A program made the translations under genes and the position numbers. A stretch of DNA of 64,000 nt from a virus. Each line of letters starts with the position of its first letter. Position 1 is the stretch's first letter. The stretch spans positions 1-64,000 of IMG/VR virus record IMGVR_UViG_3300005471_000011. One strand, written 5' to 3'. Positions 7,170 to 14,650 of the stretch are shown piece by piece. Under the pieces are notes generated by a model. The model worked only from the letters and a program-made list of their open reading frames with translations, had not been told where the DNA came from and did no database searches.

Positions 7170-7406
7170 ATGAAAGTCCCCGAGTGGTTTTGGTCGGGAA
7201 TTGTGATTGTCGCTCTTGTGGGCGCGGTCGGATTTACGGCAGAATGGACGCGCGAGGAGCTTACCGAGCAGCGGCACATCAACCAAGCCCAGGCCGATGC
7301 GCTCGCGAGCTTGCTCGTTGAAGTGGACCACTTGAAAGAGGACGTCAAGCGATTGGACGATCAGGGGCTAATGACATGGCGGAGACCGACCAGACAGTGT
7401 CCTTGA
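7170..7406 (+). CDS. Small membrane protein with coiled coil, 78 aa
   Basis: Residues 5-25 form a membrane helix (WFWSGIVIVALVGAVGF), followed by a helical segment (TEQRHINQAQADALASLLVE). It overlaps the next membrane protein by 31 nt. Paired overlapping small membrane proteins occur in phage lysis cassettes (holin/spanin), but no lysozyme is nearby, so a lysis role is only possible. Confidence 0.55.
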   Translation: MKVPEWFWSGIVIVALVGAVGFTAEWTREELTEQRHINQAQADALASLLVEVDHLKEDVKRLDDQGLMTWRRPTRQCP

Positions 7407-7843
7407 AAGAGCACCTGCTCGCGCTGTTGAATGAGCGGCAGTTGCGAACAGATTCGCGATTCGATGCCATCAACCGCATGCTGGACAGCGCCGAGGAGAG
7501 CGTTAAGAGCGAGCTGGCCGCCGCCAACCTGGCGACTCAGACCTCGATGGAGTCCTCTGAGAAGGCGGTGCTCAAAGCGGAAACTGCTGCGGAAAAAAGA
7601 TTTGAAGCCGTAAACGAATTTCGCGCGCAGCTTGCCGATCAACAGGCTACTCTTGCCCGCAAGGCCGAAGTCGAGATCAGGTTCTCCGCATTGGAGGACA
7701 AGCTCAACCGCTCCATCGCGCAGCAGCAGCTCGCCGCCGGCCGGGAAAGCGGCATCGGTTCAGCCTGGAGCGTGGTCATCGTCGTTGCAACGCTGGTCAT
7801 CGCCACGGCGGCTATCGTGGTAACGGTGTTGCTTAAAGGCTAG
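7376..7843 (+). CDS. Coiled-coil protein with C-terminal membrane anchor, 155 aa
   Basis: Residues about 10-120 are a long helical coiled coil (SSEKAVLKAETAAEKRFEAV) and residues about 130-153 are a membrane helix (WSVVIVVATLVIATAAIVV). This layout and the AEKRFEAVNEFRAQL region match a family common in phages, sometimes compared with XhlA-like lysis-associated proteins. Function unproven. It is the last gene before promoter 7846-7874. Confidence 0.65.
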   Translation: MAETDQTVSLKEHLLALLNERQLRTDSRFDAINRMLDSAEESVKSELAAANLATQTSMESSEKAVLKAETAAEKRFEAVNEFRAQLADQQATLARKAEVEIRFSALEDKLNRSIAQQQLAAGRESGIGSAWSVVIVVATLVIATAAIVVTVLLKG

Positions 7844-7845
7844 CA

Positions 7846-7874
7846 TTGACAAGCCGGTTGGTTTCCTGTAAAAT
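7846..7874 (+). promoter_or_regulatory. Sigma70-type promoter P1
   Basis: TTGACA (7846-7851), a 17-bp spacer, and TAAAAT (7869-7874) preceded by CTG. It belongs to the recurrent family of this genome and drives the AAA+ ATPase operon. Confidence 0.85.
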
Positions 7875-7937
7875 GCTGGCGTCCAAGGAATGGCGCAACC
7901 AGCGGCGGAGCCGCGGAGCACAAACAGGGGAACCAAA

Positions 7938-9458
7938 ATGGCTAAGACTTCCAAGGCGCAAGTTGCGCCGACAGCGAAAACGCTGATTCTTCAATTCAAG
8001 GCTGCCAAGCGCGTAGGAACACCAATCCTTGCGATTCAGACGCCGGATCAATTCGCGACGGTCAATCGCATCTCGGAGGCGATCAATGACACGCCGTTCG
8101 TGCTGTGGGACGTCATCCGGGGATTCACGGCGCTCAATGAACCAGGCAAGGCGGTGATCAGCCGCATCTGTCCCAATGGCGGCATTGACGCAGCCGGGCA
8201 CATCATGCTGGCGGCAGAGCATGCTGCGAATGCGCCGGGCGGCACGGTGTTCTTCTGCCTCAATGCGCAGCGGCACATCGATGAGGCACGCGGGGCGCAG
8301 GCGATTTCTAACCTGCGGGACCAGTTCAAGAAATCACCGGCGCGTATGCTGGTGTTGGTGGGTCCGCAGTTGCAGATGCCGGCGGAGCTACAGTCTGACG
8401 TGGTGACGTTCGACGAACCGCTGCCGGGCCAGGACGAGCTGGCGGATATCGTCAAGGCGATCTATCAAGCCAGCGACCAGGACGCCGCACCGGAGGTCGT
8501 TCTGCGGGCGGTGGAGGCCACGCAAGGCTTGCCGGCGTTCGCGGCCGAGCAGGTCACGGCGATGAGCATGACCAAGGACGGGTTGGACATCGACTCACTG
8601 TGGGAGAGGAAGCGCAAGCAGATCGAGCAGACGCCAGGACTTTCCGTGTCGCGGGAGGGAATCAAGTTCGCGGACCTGGGCGGGTTAGACACGATCAAAG
8701 ACTACCTGAAGTCGCTGATTGCTGGGCAGTCGCGTCCCAACGCCTGCATCTGGATCGATGAGATCGAGAAGCTGTTGGCCGGTAGTTCAGGCGACACCAG
8801 CGGCGTCACCCAGGACCAACTCGGCACGCTGCTGTCATACATGCAGGACAATCGCTGCACTGGGGTCTTGCTGGTTGGCGTTCCGGGTTCGGGGAAGTCG
8901 GCCGTCGCCAAGGCCACGGGCAACGAGGCGGGCATCCCGACGGTGAGGCTCGACCTGGGGGCGTGCAAAAATTCGCTGGTCGGCCAGAGTGAGCAGCAGC
9001 TCCGCAGCGCGCTGAAGGTGATCACGTCGATCAGCAACGGCACGACGCTATGGGTGGCGACCTGCAACAGCTTGGCGGCGCTGCCGCCGGAGCTACGCCG
9101 GAGGTTCAGGGCGGGGCTTTTCTATTTTGATCTGCCGCTGCCAGAGGAGCGAGCTGCGATCTGGAAGGTACACCGCAAGCGGCATGAGATCCAAGCAGGC
9201 GACAAGCAGCCAAACGACGACGGATGGACCGGCGCCGAAGTGGAGCAGTGCTGCGAGTTGGCTTGGAGGCTGCGCCGCCCATTAATGGAAGCAGCCAAGT
9301 TTGTCGTGCCGATCAGCCAGTCAGCGCCGGACCGGATCGAGCAGCTTCGCCAGCAGGCCGACGGGCGGTGGTTGAGCGCTTCCATGCCGGGGGTTTACCG
9401 TCGCAATCAGGAACCGGCGGTCGCAAGATCGCGATGGAGGACTAATGAACGCCAGTAA
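7938..9458 (+). CDS. AAA+ ATPase with permuted Walker motifs (Ycf46-like), 506 aa
   Basis: ATG 7938 follows GGGGAACC, a leader shared with three other genes. The N-terminal ~190 residues resemble the nucleotide-binding-like N domain of Ycf46 proteins (GPQLQMPAELQSDVVTFDEP). In the AAA+ core the Walker B segment (WIDEIEK, D274/E275) comes before the Walker A P-loop (GVPGSGKSA, K320), which is followed by sensor-1-like TCN (N377) and an arginine-finger region (PPELRRRF). In ordinary AAA+ proteins Walker A comes first. All elements are present, so a permuted but active ATPase is likely. The last ~20 residues may be affected by a frame change: another frame ends in GGRKIAMED with a TAATG junction to the next gene. 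DUF1257 and DUF2997 genes lie 7-9 kb downstream. Confidence 0.8.
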   Translation: MAKTSKAQVAPTAKTLILQFKAAKRVGTPILAIQTPDQFATVNRISEAINDTPFVLWDVIRGFTALNEPGKAVISRICPNGGIDAAGHIMLAAEHAANAPGGTVFFCLNAQRHIDEARGAQAISNLRDQFKKSPARMLVLVGPQLQMPAELQSDVVTFDEPLPGQDELADIVKAIYQASDQDAAPEVVLRAVEATQGLPAFAAEQVTAMSMTKDGLDIDSLWERKRKQIEQTPGLSVSREGIKFADLGGLDTIKDYLKSLIAGQSRPNACIWIDEIEKLLAGSSGDTSGVTQDQLGTLLSYMQDNRCTGVLLVGVPGSGKSAVAKATGNEAGIPTVRLDLGACKNSLVGQSEQQLRSALKVITSISNGTTLWVATCNSLAALPPELRRRFRAGLFYFDLPLPEERAAIWKVHRKRHEIQAGDKQPNDDGWTGAEVEQCCELAWRLRRPLMEAAKFVVPISQSAPDRIEQLRQQADGRWLSASMPGVYRRNQEPAVARSRWRTNERQ

Positions 9459-9846
9459 GCAAATCGCCCGGCTGCTCAACCGCATCGAAGTCCTGGAGAG
9501 GCGCAACGCATTGCTTCGCGCCGAGGTCGAGCGGCAGGCACACGGCGAGCAATTGCCGTGGACGAAGTTTGAGGTAGCCAACTTTGGCATCTTCGGCGAC
9601 GGGCAAGTCATCCGCCATCAGGACTGTACGGTGTACGTCAACTCACGGTATCAAGTCAGCGTGTTCGATATGGGCGACAACACGATGGCGCACCTATCCA
9701 GCGGATCAAGAGAAGCCAATCGACTTGGAGAACATTTCAGCGGAGCGACTGGCAGCCTTCGCGGGCCTGGAGGATTAAATGGCAACGCTGTTTTTAATCG
9801 AGCGACCAAAGCACAACAGTCCAGCGATCCGCGACGCGGCCATTGA
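9445..9846 (+). CDS. Hypothetical protein, frame probably interrupted, 133 aa as read
   Basis: The first ~85 residues (coiled-coil start IARLLNRIEVLERRNALLRA, then a beta-rich part with CTVYVNSRYQVSVFDMG) look natural. After about 9690 this frame loses natural composition, while the +1 frame becomes natural (EKPIDLENISAERLAAFAG) and stops at 9778, directly abutting the next ATG at 9779. The true product probably ends at 9778 after a +1 shift or an indel. Function unknown. Confidence 0.5.
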   Translation: MNASKQIARLLNRIEVLERRNALLRAEVERQAHGEQLPWTKFEVANFGIFGDGQVIRHQDCTVYVNSRYQVSVFDMGDNTMAHLSSGSREANRLGEHFSGATGSLRGPGGLNGNAVFNRATKAQQSSDPRRGH

Positions 9847-10297
9847 TACGATCTTGCCCGAGGTCCTGTCATGGCTCCAGAAAGACGGCATCGCGGAAGA
9901 TAGGCCCGAAGAAGTACGCGTCGATCTAGCCAACGCCTTGCATGGGCTGTCTGACGGCTATGAAGCGGCAAGATCGCTGGATCGCGACGGTTGGAGCCCC
10001 GACGCGCGATTGGTGGAGATATTAGACGGGTTTTCTTATGTAGAACATGCCGCGCATCGTAAGGCAGTCAAAGCTTGGGTCGTGGAGAGTGGCGAGTTTC
10101 TTAAACCCCAGTTTGAGGTAGGGCAGCAGGTGTCTTTCAAGCGTAACTTTGGCCGGGAAACCGTCACAGGAAAGATAGTATCTATCGATATGGAGAGCGC
10201 CACTTATACTGTTGAAAAGCCAGGCGATGGTATCACTAAAAACGGCTGCACGACGATTGGTTCAGTCATAAACTGGGAGGACGCGGAGGCAGCATAA
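9779..10297 (+). CDS. Hypothetical protein with C-terminal beta barrel-like domain, 172 aa
   Basis: The N-terminal half is helical. The C-terminal part (residues about 115-165, VGQQVSFKRNFGRETVTGKIV) resembles small SH3-like barrels often found in phage accessory proteins. No catalytic motif. The gene is followed by a strong hairpin. Confidence 0.55.
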   Translation: MATLFLIERPKHNSPAIRDAAIDTILPEVLSWLQKDGIAEDRPEEVRVDLANALHGLSDGYEAARSLDRDGWSPDARLVEILDGFSYVEHAAHRKAVKAWVVESGEFLKPQFEVGQQVSFKRNFGRETVTGKIVSIDMESATYTVEKPGDGITKNGCTTIGSVINWEDAEAA

Positions 10298-10346
10298 CCC
10301 GAACAGTTCTTGGGATCGGAGGTACGCGCCGGTCCCAGGTTCCCCA

Positions 10347-10379
10347 GGTCCGGTCAGCCGGGACTCGGCTGGCCGGGCC
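10347..10379 (+). terminator. Long GC-rich hairpin, terminator-like without U-tract
   Basis: GGTCCGGTCAGCCG (10347-10360) pairs with CGGCTGGCCGGGCC (10366-10379): a 14-bp stem with two G-U pairs and loop GGACT. It lies in the gap between genes at 10297 and 10405 and is followed by GCTCTTACAAAG, so termination efficiency is uncertain. It may also be a processing or regulatory structure. Confidence 0.5.
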
Positions 10380-10404
10380 GCTCTTACAAAGTGAACGGTA
10401 AATC

Positions 10405-10683
10405 ATGGGCGCACTTTGCGAACGTCGCACAGTCGGTGGCATCATAGAGGTTTGCTGCCATTACGTTTCATGGTGGTTCGACCTCGATGACGTGATGCTC
10501 ACTGATGAACTACGAAAGAGATTGGAGGCAGAGGCGGAAGAACGAGCGAAAGCGATGATTATTGAAGGCTTCCATAGCGGCGACCTGTGCCACTTCTACT
10601 GTGAAGAGAAACCGCGCACGATTACCGGACGTTTTGCTAAAGGCGAATACGAATTGTTCGGCTGGTGGAGCATTAAGAGTTAA
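10405..10683 (+). CDS. Hypothetical protein, 92 aa
   Basis: A Cys/Trp-rich small protein (CCHYVSWWFDLDDVML near the N terminus, helical KRLEAEAEERAKAM in the middle). No domain recognised. It overlaps the next gene by one base (TAATG). Confidence 0.5.
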   Translation: MGALCERRTVGGIIEVCCHYVSWWFDLDDVMLTDELRKRLEAEAEERAKAMIIEGFHSGDLCHFYCEEKPRTITGRFAKGEYELFGWWSIKS

Positions 10684-10991
10684 TGGACACTGACAAGCTG
10701 CCAGCACAACCGACGGTCGTCATAGGCAAGGGCAAGCTACTGCCTCCTCCCGATGGCTGCTGCCGGATATGTGCCAGGGCGCACGCGCCGGAGATGCCGC
10801 ACGACGCGCAGAGCGTGTTCTACCAGATGCGTTTCAAGATGCGCTACAAGCGGGAAGGCACTTGGCTTGACGCGATTTCACATTGTGCTGAGTATGTCCA
10901 GTTTCCTTGGAAGCGCGCCTTGCAGCGCGGCGGGCACTGGACGGAGCCGCCGGCTGGCGTGGAGCCAATCGCGGAAAGGATCGACGGGTGA
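10683..10991 (+). CDS. Hypothetical protein with cysteine pair, 102 aa
   Basis: The sequence CCRICARAH near residue 26 and a later Cys/Trp-containing helix suggest a small metal-binding or disulfide-free zinc protein. No known family recognised. It starts in a TAATG overlap. Confidence 0.5.
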   Translation: MDTDKLPAQPTVVIGKGKLLPPPDGCCRICARAHAPEMPHDAQSVFYQMRFKMRYKREGTWLDAISHCAEYVQFPWKRALQRGGHWTEPPAGVEPIAERIDG

Positions 10992-10994
10992 GAA

Positions 10995-11519
10995 ATGCCA
11001 GAGTGCGAAAACTGCTGTCGGAAATTTGGAACGATAGTGGGCGGTCTTTGTTTCGAGTGCGCAAATGACAGGAAGGCTTCTACGGGCAATGTTCCACCAT
11101 CATCGCCAATAGTACCGCAAAGCCTGCCTCTGGTCGTCGCATGGTCATTGCACACGCTGGGAGGCAAGCCGGTGCTCAAGCTGGAATGCCGGGGCGGGCG
11201 GTATTACAAGACCGGCGAAGTGCTCAGCGAAGAGGACCTGGAGTGGTTGATCGACGGCAACGAACCTAAAAAACGAAAGTTCCGCGGCGCGGTGCGTTCC
11301 TGCCTGACCGACTGGCGGGACGGAAAGCACGTTTACGTCATGGAGATCGCGATTGAATACCACGCGATGATCGCGTCCGGGGAGTACAAGCCCAGGATGG
11401 TTTACAAGAGCCAGCCGAATGAGAACCTCAGACGCGACACCCAGGCAAGGCCGGCGGCAGCCAAAACGATCCCGCCGCAGCCGCAGAAGATCAGGCACAT
11501 TCACCTCAGTGATGAGTGA
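10995..11519 (+). CDS. Zinc-ribbon-containing hypothetical protein, 174 aa
   Basis: The N terminus has two CxxC-type pairs (CENCCRKFG, then CFEC), consistent with a small zinc ribbon. A helical/beta region of unknown type follows (ECRGGRYYKTGEVLSEEDL). Adjacent genes at 10683 and 11539 are also Cys-rich, so this looks like a small-zinc-protein cluster. Confidence 0.55.
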   Translation: MPECENCCRKFGTIVGGLCFECANDRKASTGNVPPSSPIVPQSLPLVVAWSLHTLGGKPVLKLECRGGRYYKTGEVLSEEDLEWLIDGNEPKKRKFRGAVRSCLTDWRDGKHVYVMEIAIEYHAMIASGEYKPRMVYKSQPNENLRRDTQARPAAAKTIPPQPQKIRHIHLSDE

Positions 11520-11538
11520 AGCATGAAAACGGTAGCGA

Positions 11539-11673
11539 TTGAAAATCCGCTGTACGACCTGTGGAAGTCGTTCGGTTTGGTTCGCGACCGTCGGCGGTGT
11601 CGTCCGCGTGGTCTGTAAGAAGTGCGGCAAGTGGATCGGCAATAAATCCCCGCCAGAGAAGCAATCTAAATGA
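11539..11673 (+). CDS. Small zinc ribbon, 44 aa
   Basis: From a TTG at 11539 the frame encodes MKIRCTTCGSRSVWF...CKKCGKW, two CxxC knuckles typical of a zinc ribbon, and ends in an ATGA overlap with the next gene. Ribosome-site support for TTG is poor. An ATG at 11523 in another frame would give a better start if one frame change is assumed, so the 5' end is uncertain. Confidence 0.5.
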   Translation: MKIRCTTCGSRSVWFATVGGVVRVVCKKCGKWIGNKSPPEKQSK

Positions 11674-12116
11674 CCGCCAGCGGCTTGATCCTGTACGAAG
11701 GCCACAGCTTAATCGACGGCGAGTCAATCGTCTGCATTGCCACGGGCCTGAAGCAGCGCAGCTTGAACGCCAAGACCGGCCCGATGGTCCAGACTTGGAT
11801 TCTGCGCGACGACGTCTCACCGGAGGCCGCAGTTGCAACTGGCGAAGATCGATCAATCTGCGGTGACTGCAAATTGCGCGGCGTAATCCAAAGGCTCCAC
11901 AACCAAGAGCAGGTAAATCGCTTCCGGGGTTGTTACGTCTTCGTGCAGCAGGCCCCCCAAGCCGTCTGGGAAGCGTACAAGCGCGGCCTGCACGCGCCGG
12001 CGGCCACAGGCGATCTTGCAGGCCAATACGTCCGCGGCAGCTCGAATGCGCCGGCCATACAGGCTACACGCACCAATGGCGGGAGCGACGCGCCCAAGAG
12101 TACCGCAGCATGTTAA
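11670..12116 (+). CDS. N-terminal part of a split Cys-rich phage protein, 148 aa as read
   Basis: Residues 1-120 look natural (CGDCKLRG, CYVFVQQAPQAVWEAYKRG, GDLAGQYVRG). They correspond to the N-terminal half of a Cys-rich phage protein family whose members continue as GYTHQWRE... and MASV...RALGWRTFRV. Here that continuation lies in the -1 frame from about 12050 on, and the segment normally between the halves looks shortened. The tail after residue ~125 is therefore probably not real. Function of the family unknown to me. Confidence 0.5.
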   Translation: MTASGLILYEGHSLIDGESIVCIATGLKQRSLNAKTGPMVQTWILRDDVSPEAAVATGEDRSICGDCKLRGVIQRLHNQEQVNRFRGCYVFVQQAPQAVWEAYKRGLHAPAATGDLAGQYVRGSSNAPAIQATRTNGGSDAPKSTAAC

Positions 12117-12595
12117 TGGCCAGCGTGGAAAGCACGAAGGACGCAGCGGTTGCCCGCGCGATGGGTTGGCGCACCTTCCGCGTGGCGGTAACGGGTGAAG
12201 TCCCGGCCGCGGGCGAGTTTCATTGCCCAGCCACCGCAGAGCAAGGTCATCGCGAGACGTGCCAGACCTGCGGTGCCTGCGACGGTGCCGGGGACAATCC
12301 CGGTCGCGCCAACGTAATCATTTGGCCGCACGGTCCACCAGCGGCTGTCAAATCGTTCTATCGCACAGTGCGAGGCGATTCGAATGTGATTGTTCATCGC
12401 GAGCAGGCAAACGCTACCGACAGAGTGCTACTGGATGCGCTAGGGATGTCGGGGACCACCTCTGCGGCGGTGTTGGCGGACGCGACTGGTCGCAACCTGC
12501 AATCCGTGGCGACGCGGCTGTGGCACCTTCGGCAAATGGGGCTCGTGCGCAGAGTCGCGCGTGGGCAGTATGAATTGGCAAAGGAGCAAGCATGA
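12110..12595 (+). CDS. C-terminal part of the split Cys-rich protein fused to a winged-helix domain, 161 aa
   Basis: The open frame (which extends upstream into GYTHQWRERRAQEYRS) carries MASVESTKDAAVARAMGWR, then a cysteine cluster (CQTCGACDGAG, residues about 45-55) and a C-terminal winged helix (residues about 100-160, LADATGRNLQSVATRLWHLR). ATG 12110 is the first usable start if translated separately. The cysteine cluster suggests metal binding. It overlaps the next gene by ATGA. Confidence 0.5.
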   Translation: MLMASVESTKDAAVARAMGWRTFRVAVTGEVPAAGEFHCPATAEQGHRETCQTCGACDGAGDNPGRANVIIWPHGPPAAVKSFYRTVRGDSNVIVHREQANATDRVLLDALGMSGTTSAAVLADATGRNLQSVATRLWHLRQMGLVRRVARGQYELAKEQA

Positions 12596-13464
12596 CAAAA
12601 ACGCTGGGCGTGATTGGCGGGGGAGTTCTGGGACGCGCGGTAGCTCGCGGATTTCTGGAGCACCTTGAGGTCAAGGTATTCGACACGATCAAGGAGCGAG
12701 CGACGCATTCGCTAGAGGAAGCAGCGACGTGCGACATCGTGATGATCTGCCTGCCGACACCAGCCAAGCTGGACGGGCGCTGCGACACAAAAGCCATCGA
12801 CGACTTCCTGGACGTGGCGTTCACGCATGAATGGTGGCGACCGGATAGCTGCTACGTCATTCGATCTACTACACCAGTCGGGTACACCCAAGATCAAGCT
12901 CACAGCACCGACTTTGAGCGACCGCTGCTCCATAGTCCGGAGTCGCTGACTGCACGATGTGCCTTGACCGATTTCCAGATTCCGGCGAGGAACATCATCG
13001 GCATGCCTGGAAAGGGACACTGGATGCCGGCGAGCCCAGTAATCTACGAGGCATTCAAGCGGCTGAAGTCTGTTTATGAAAATCGTTTTCCTGGCGTCCC
13101 GGTGCTCGACATGGATGCGCGAGAATCCGAACTGGTAAAGTTGGCGTGCAATTCATTTTTCGCCGCCAAGGTCACGCTGTTCAACCTGTTCGCCGAGATG
13201 GCCAAGGCTAAAGACCTGGACTGGGAGACCGTGCGCGCCGGAATCTTGAGCGACGGCAGAATTGCGCATGCTCACACGGCGGTTCCGGGACCGTCTGGGG
13301 AGCGAGGCTACGCCGGAAGCTGCTTGGATAAGGACTTGGCGGACTTGTATCGCTGCTGCGAGGACGCCGCCGTGGATGCGGAAATCCTGCGGCAAGTCCT
13401 GGAGAGAAACAAGCTCACGCGGTCAGAAGCCGGCCTGAAAACCGCCGAAATTTCGCTATTTTAG
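12592..13464 (+). CDS. UDP-glucose/GDP-mannose dehydrogenase-like enzyme, short form, 290 aa
   Basis: A Rossmann NAD site is at the N terminus (GVIGGGVLGRA). The central helix ESELVKLACNSFFAAKVTLF matches the UGD dimer/middle domain. The catalytic-cysteine motif is GYAGSCLDKDL with C244. The family oxidises a UDP- or GDP-sugar C6 hydroxyl to a uronic acid in two NAD-dependent steps. At 290 aa it lacks most of the C-terminal sugar-nucleotide domain (usual length about 390-440), so substrate and even activity are uncertain. Start overlaps the previous stop (ATGA). The phage also carries a CMP-sugar synthetase-like gene at 35965, suggesting glycan modification. Confidence 0.75.
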   Translation: MTKTLGVIGGGVLGRAVARGFLEHLEVKVFDTIKERATHSLEEAATCDIVMICLPTPAKLDGRCDTKAIDDFLDVAFTHEWWRPDSCYVIRSTTPVGYTQDQAHSTDFERPLLHSPESLTARCALTDFQIPARNIIGMPGKGHWMPASPVIYEAFKRLKSVYENRFPGVPVLDMDARESELVKLACNSFFAAKVTLFNLFAEMAKAKDLDWETVRAGILSDGRIAHAHTAVPGPSGERGYAGSCLDKDLADLYRCCEDAAVDAEILRQVLERNKLTRSEAGLKTAEISLF

Positions 13465-13469
13465 CGCTA

Positions 13470-13498
13470 TTGACAAAGAACCTGGCAATCTGTAAAAT
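13470..13498 (+). promoter_or_regulatory. Sigma70-type promoter P2
   Basis: TTGACA (13470-13475), 17-bp spacer, TAAAAT (13493-13498). About 60 bp around it, including the downstream AGCGAATACC, is nearly repeated at promoter 24262-24290. Confidence 0.9.
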
Positions 13499-13582
13499 AA
13501 TCGCATGCGACAAGCGAATACCCTACAGACGCACGCAACCGACCGCTGGCGGGGACCAGCGGAGAGCCACAAGGGGAACCAA

Positions 13583-13777
13583 ATGAGCCAACGCGAAATG
13601 AACCAGATTCTGATCGACGAGATCAACGACTACCTGCGGCTTTGCGACGCCGACTTAGCCGGCTATGGCTTGCGGCGGGAATCTCTAGAATACCGGCTCG
13701 AAGTGCTGCTTCAGGAGCAGGGCACCCATGCCGGCTACCTGCGGGGTGAGATTGCTGCCTTGGCATTGGTACGCTAG
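13583..13777 (+). CDS. Hypothetical protein, 64 aa
   Basis: ATG 13583 follows CACAAGGGGAACCAA, the leader shared with three other genes; an in-frame ATG at 13505 coincides with the expected transcript start and is not used. The protein is short and helical (LIDEINDYLRLCDADLAGYG). Function unknown. Confidence 0.6.
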   Translation: MSQREMNQILIDEINDYLRLCDADLAGYGLRRESLEYRLEVLLQEQGTHAGYLRGEIAALALVR

Positions 13778-13790
13778 GCACGAACCTGAC

Positions 13791-13816
13791 GGCTGCCGCC
13801 GGAACAGACGGCAGCC
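13791..13816 (+). terminator. Terminator-like hairpin
   Basis: GGCTGCCG (13791-13798) pairs perfectly with CGGCAGCC (13809-13816). No U-tract follows. It lies in the 107-bp gap before 13885, ahead of another GAGCACAAGGGAACC leader. Confidence 0.45.
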
Positions 13817-13884
13817 AGACGGCCCGCGCCTCAGCGGAAACCGACTGTCAGCGGATTACTGGCGGAGAGCACAAGGGAACCATC

Positions 13885-14220
13885 ATGCAAGCCACAGCCA
13901 AGCGGCACGTATCGGATTTTTTCCCAATCCAGCCAGATGAAACGATCTGCGAGTTCCTGGAGCGGGTGGTCAGCGTCCGGCTTTCCAAGTACGAGTACAG
14001 CCGGTCGGGTTACGAGATCGACATCGCCAACACGCATGTCATTACCGACATTGCTGGCTACCGCTGGGACGACCAGTGTGCCGAGCAGCCGGAGCCGGCA
14101 GACGGGGCGGAGTTTCGGTTCTCGAAGTTCATCGGCGGACCGTTTTGCAGCAACTTCAGCATGCTCGCTCGCGCCTACCGCGAGGACGACGAAGTGGTAT
14201 TTGAGGTGGAGTTGGTGTAG
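13885..14220 (+). CDS. Hypothetical protein, 111 aa
   Basis: The start follows GGAGAGCACAAGGGAACC with normal spacing. The protein is acidic with mixed alpha/beta character (ETICEFLERVVSVRLSKYEY). No motif recognised. Confidence 0.55.
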   Translation: MQATAKRHVSDFFPIQPDETICEFLERVVSVRLSKYEYSRSGYEIDIANTHVITDIAGYRWDDQCAEQPEPADGAEFRFSKFIGGPFCSNFSMLARAYREDDEVVFEVELV

Positions 14221-14251
14221 CCGACCCATGTCTCAGGGCAAGGAGGCCCTT

Positions 14252-14356
14252 ATGATTACCGCAGCAGAATGGATTCTGGCCCTGACATTATCTCAGGTCG
14301 CGGCGGCACCGCTGGCCTGGGAACTTTGGAAAACGAGCAAGCGATGGCGGAAGTAA
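14252..14356 (+). CDS. Tiny protein, 34 aa
   Basis: ATG 14252 has AAGGAGG 7 nt upstream, one of the best ribosome sites in the region. The peptide (MITAAEWILALTLSQVAAAP...) has one hydrophobic helix that could insert in the membrane. It overlaps the next gene by 13 nt. Confidence 0.55.
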   Translation: MITAAEWILALTLSQVAAAPLAWELWKTSKRWRK

Positions 14357-14634
14357 AGCAAGAGACGCGACTGGAGCAAATCCATCGCTGCGTGGCATGG
14401 ATCGAGCGGAACCAATGCGCCGATGCGGTAGGCCAGATTGCGCCGTGCGACGTAACGCAGCCGATGATTTGGCTGGACAAAGTCGAGCACCTTAGACGTT
14501 TCTTTCCCGGCGCAGACGCAAAAGTCACGACGCGCAGCGGCACTAGCTACTATGAGGTGCTCGCGGAAGGCATCCGCTTCTTCGCCGTGGAGCACCATTG
14601 GGAAGGCGAAAAACAAGAGACCATGAAGCTTTAA
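14344..14634 (+). CDS. Hypothetical protein, 96 aa
   Basis: ATG 14344 lies inside the end of the preceding tiny gene. The sequence is mixed alpha/beta with a C-terminal FAVEHHWEGEKQE. No known domain. Confidence 0.55.
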   Translation: MAEVKQETRLEQIHRCVAWIERNQCADAVGQIAPCDVTQPMIWLDKVEHLRRFFPGADAKVTTRSGTSYYEVLAEGIRFFAVEHHWEGEKQETMKL

Positions 14635-14650
14635 CAAAGGACCACCCCGT

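Noticed and set aside
12592-13464. 6-phosphogluconate dehydrogenase or 3-hydroxyacid dehydrogenase
   Set aside because: The Rossmann site alone would fit, but the GYAGSCLDKDL cysteine motif and the ESELVKLACNSF helix are those of UDP-sugar dehydrogenases.
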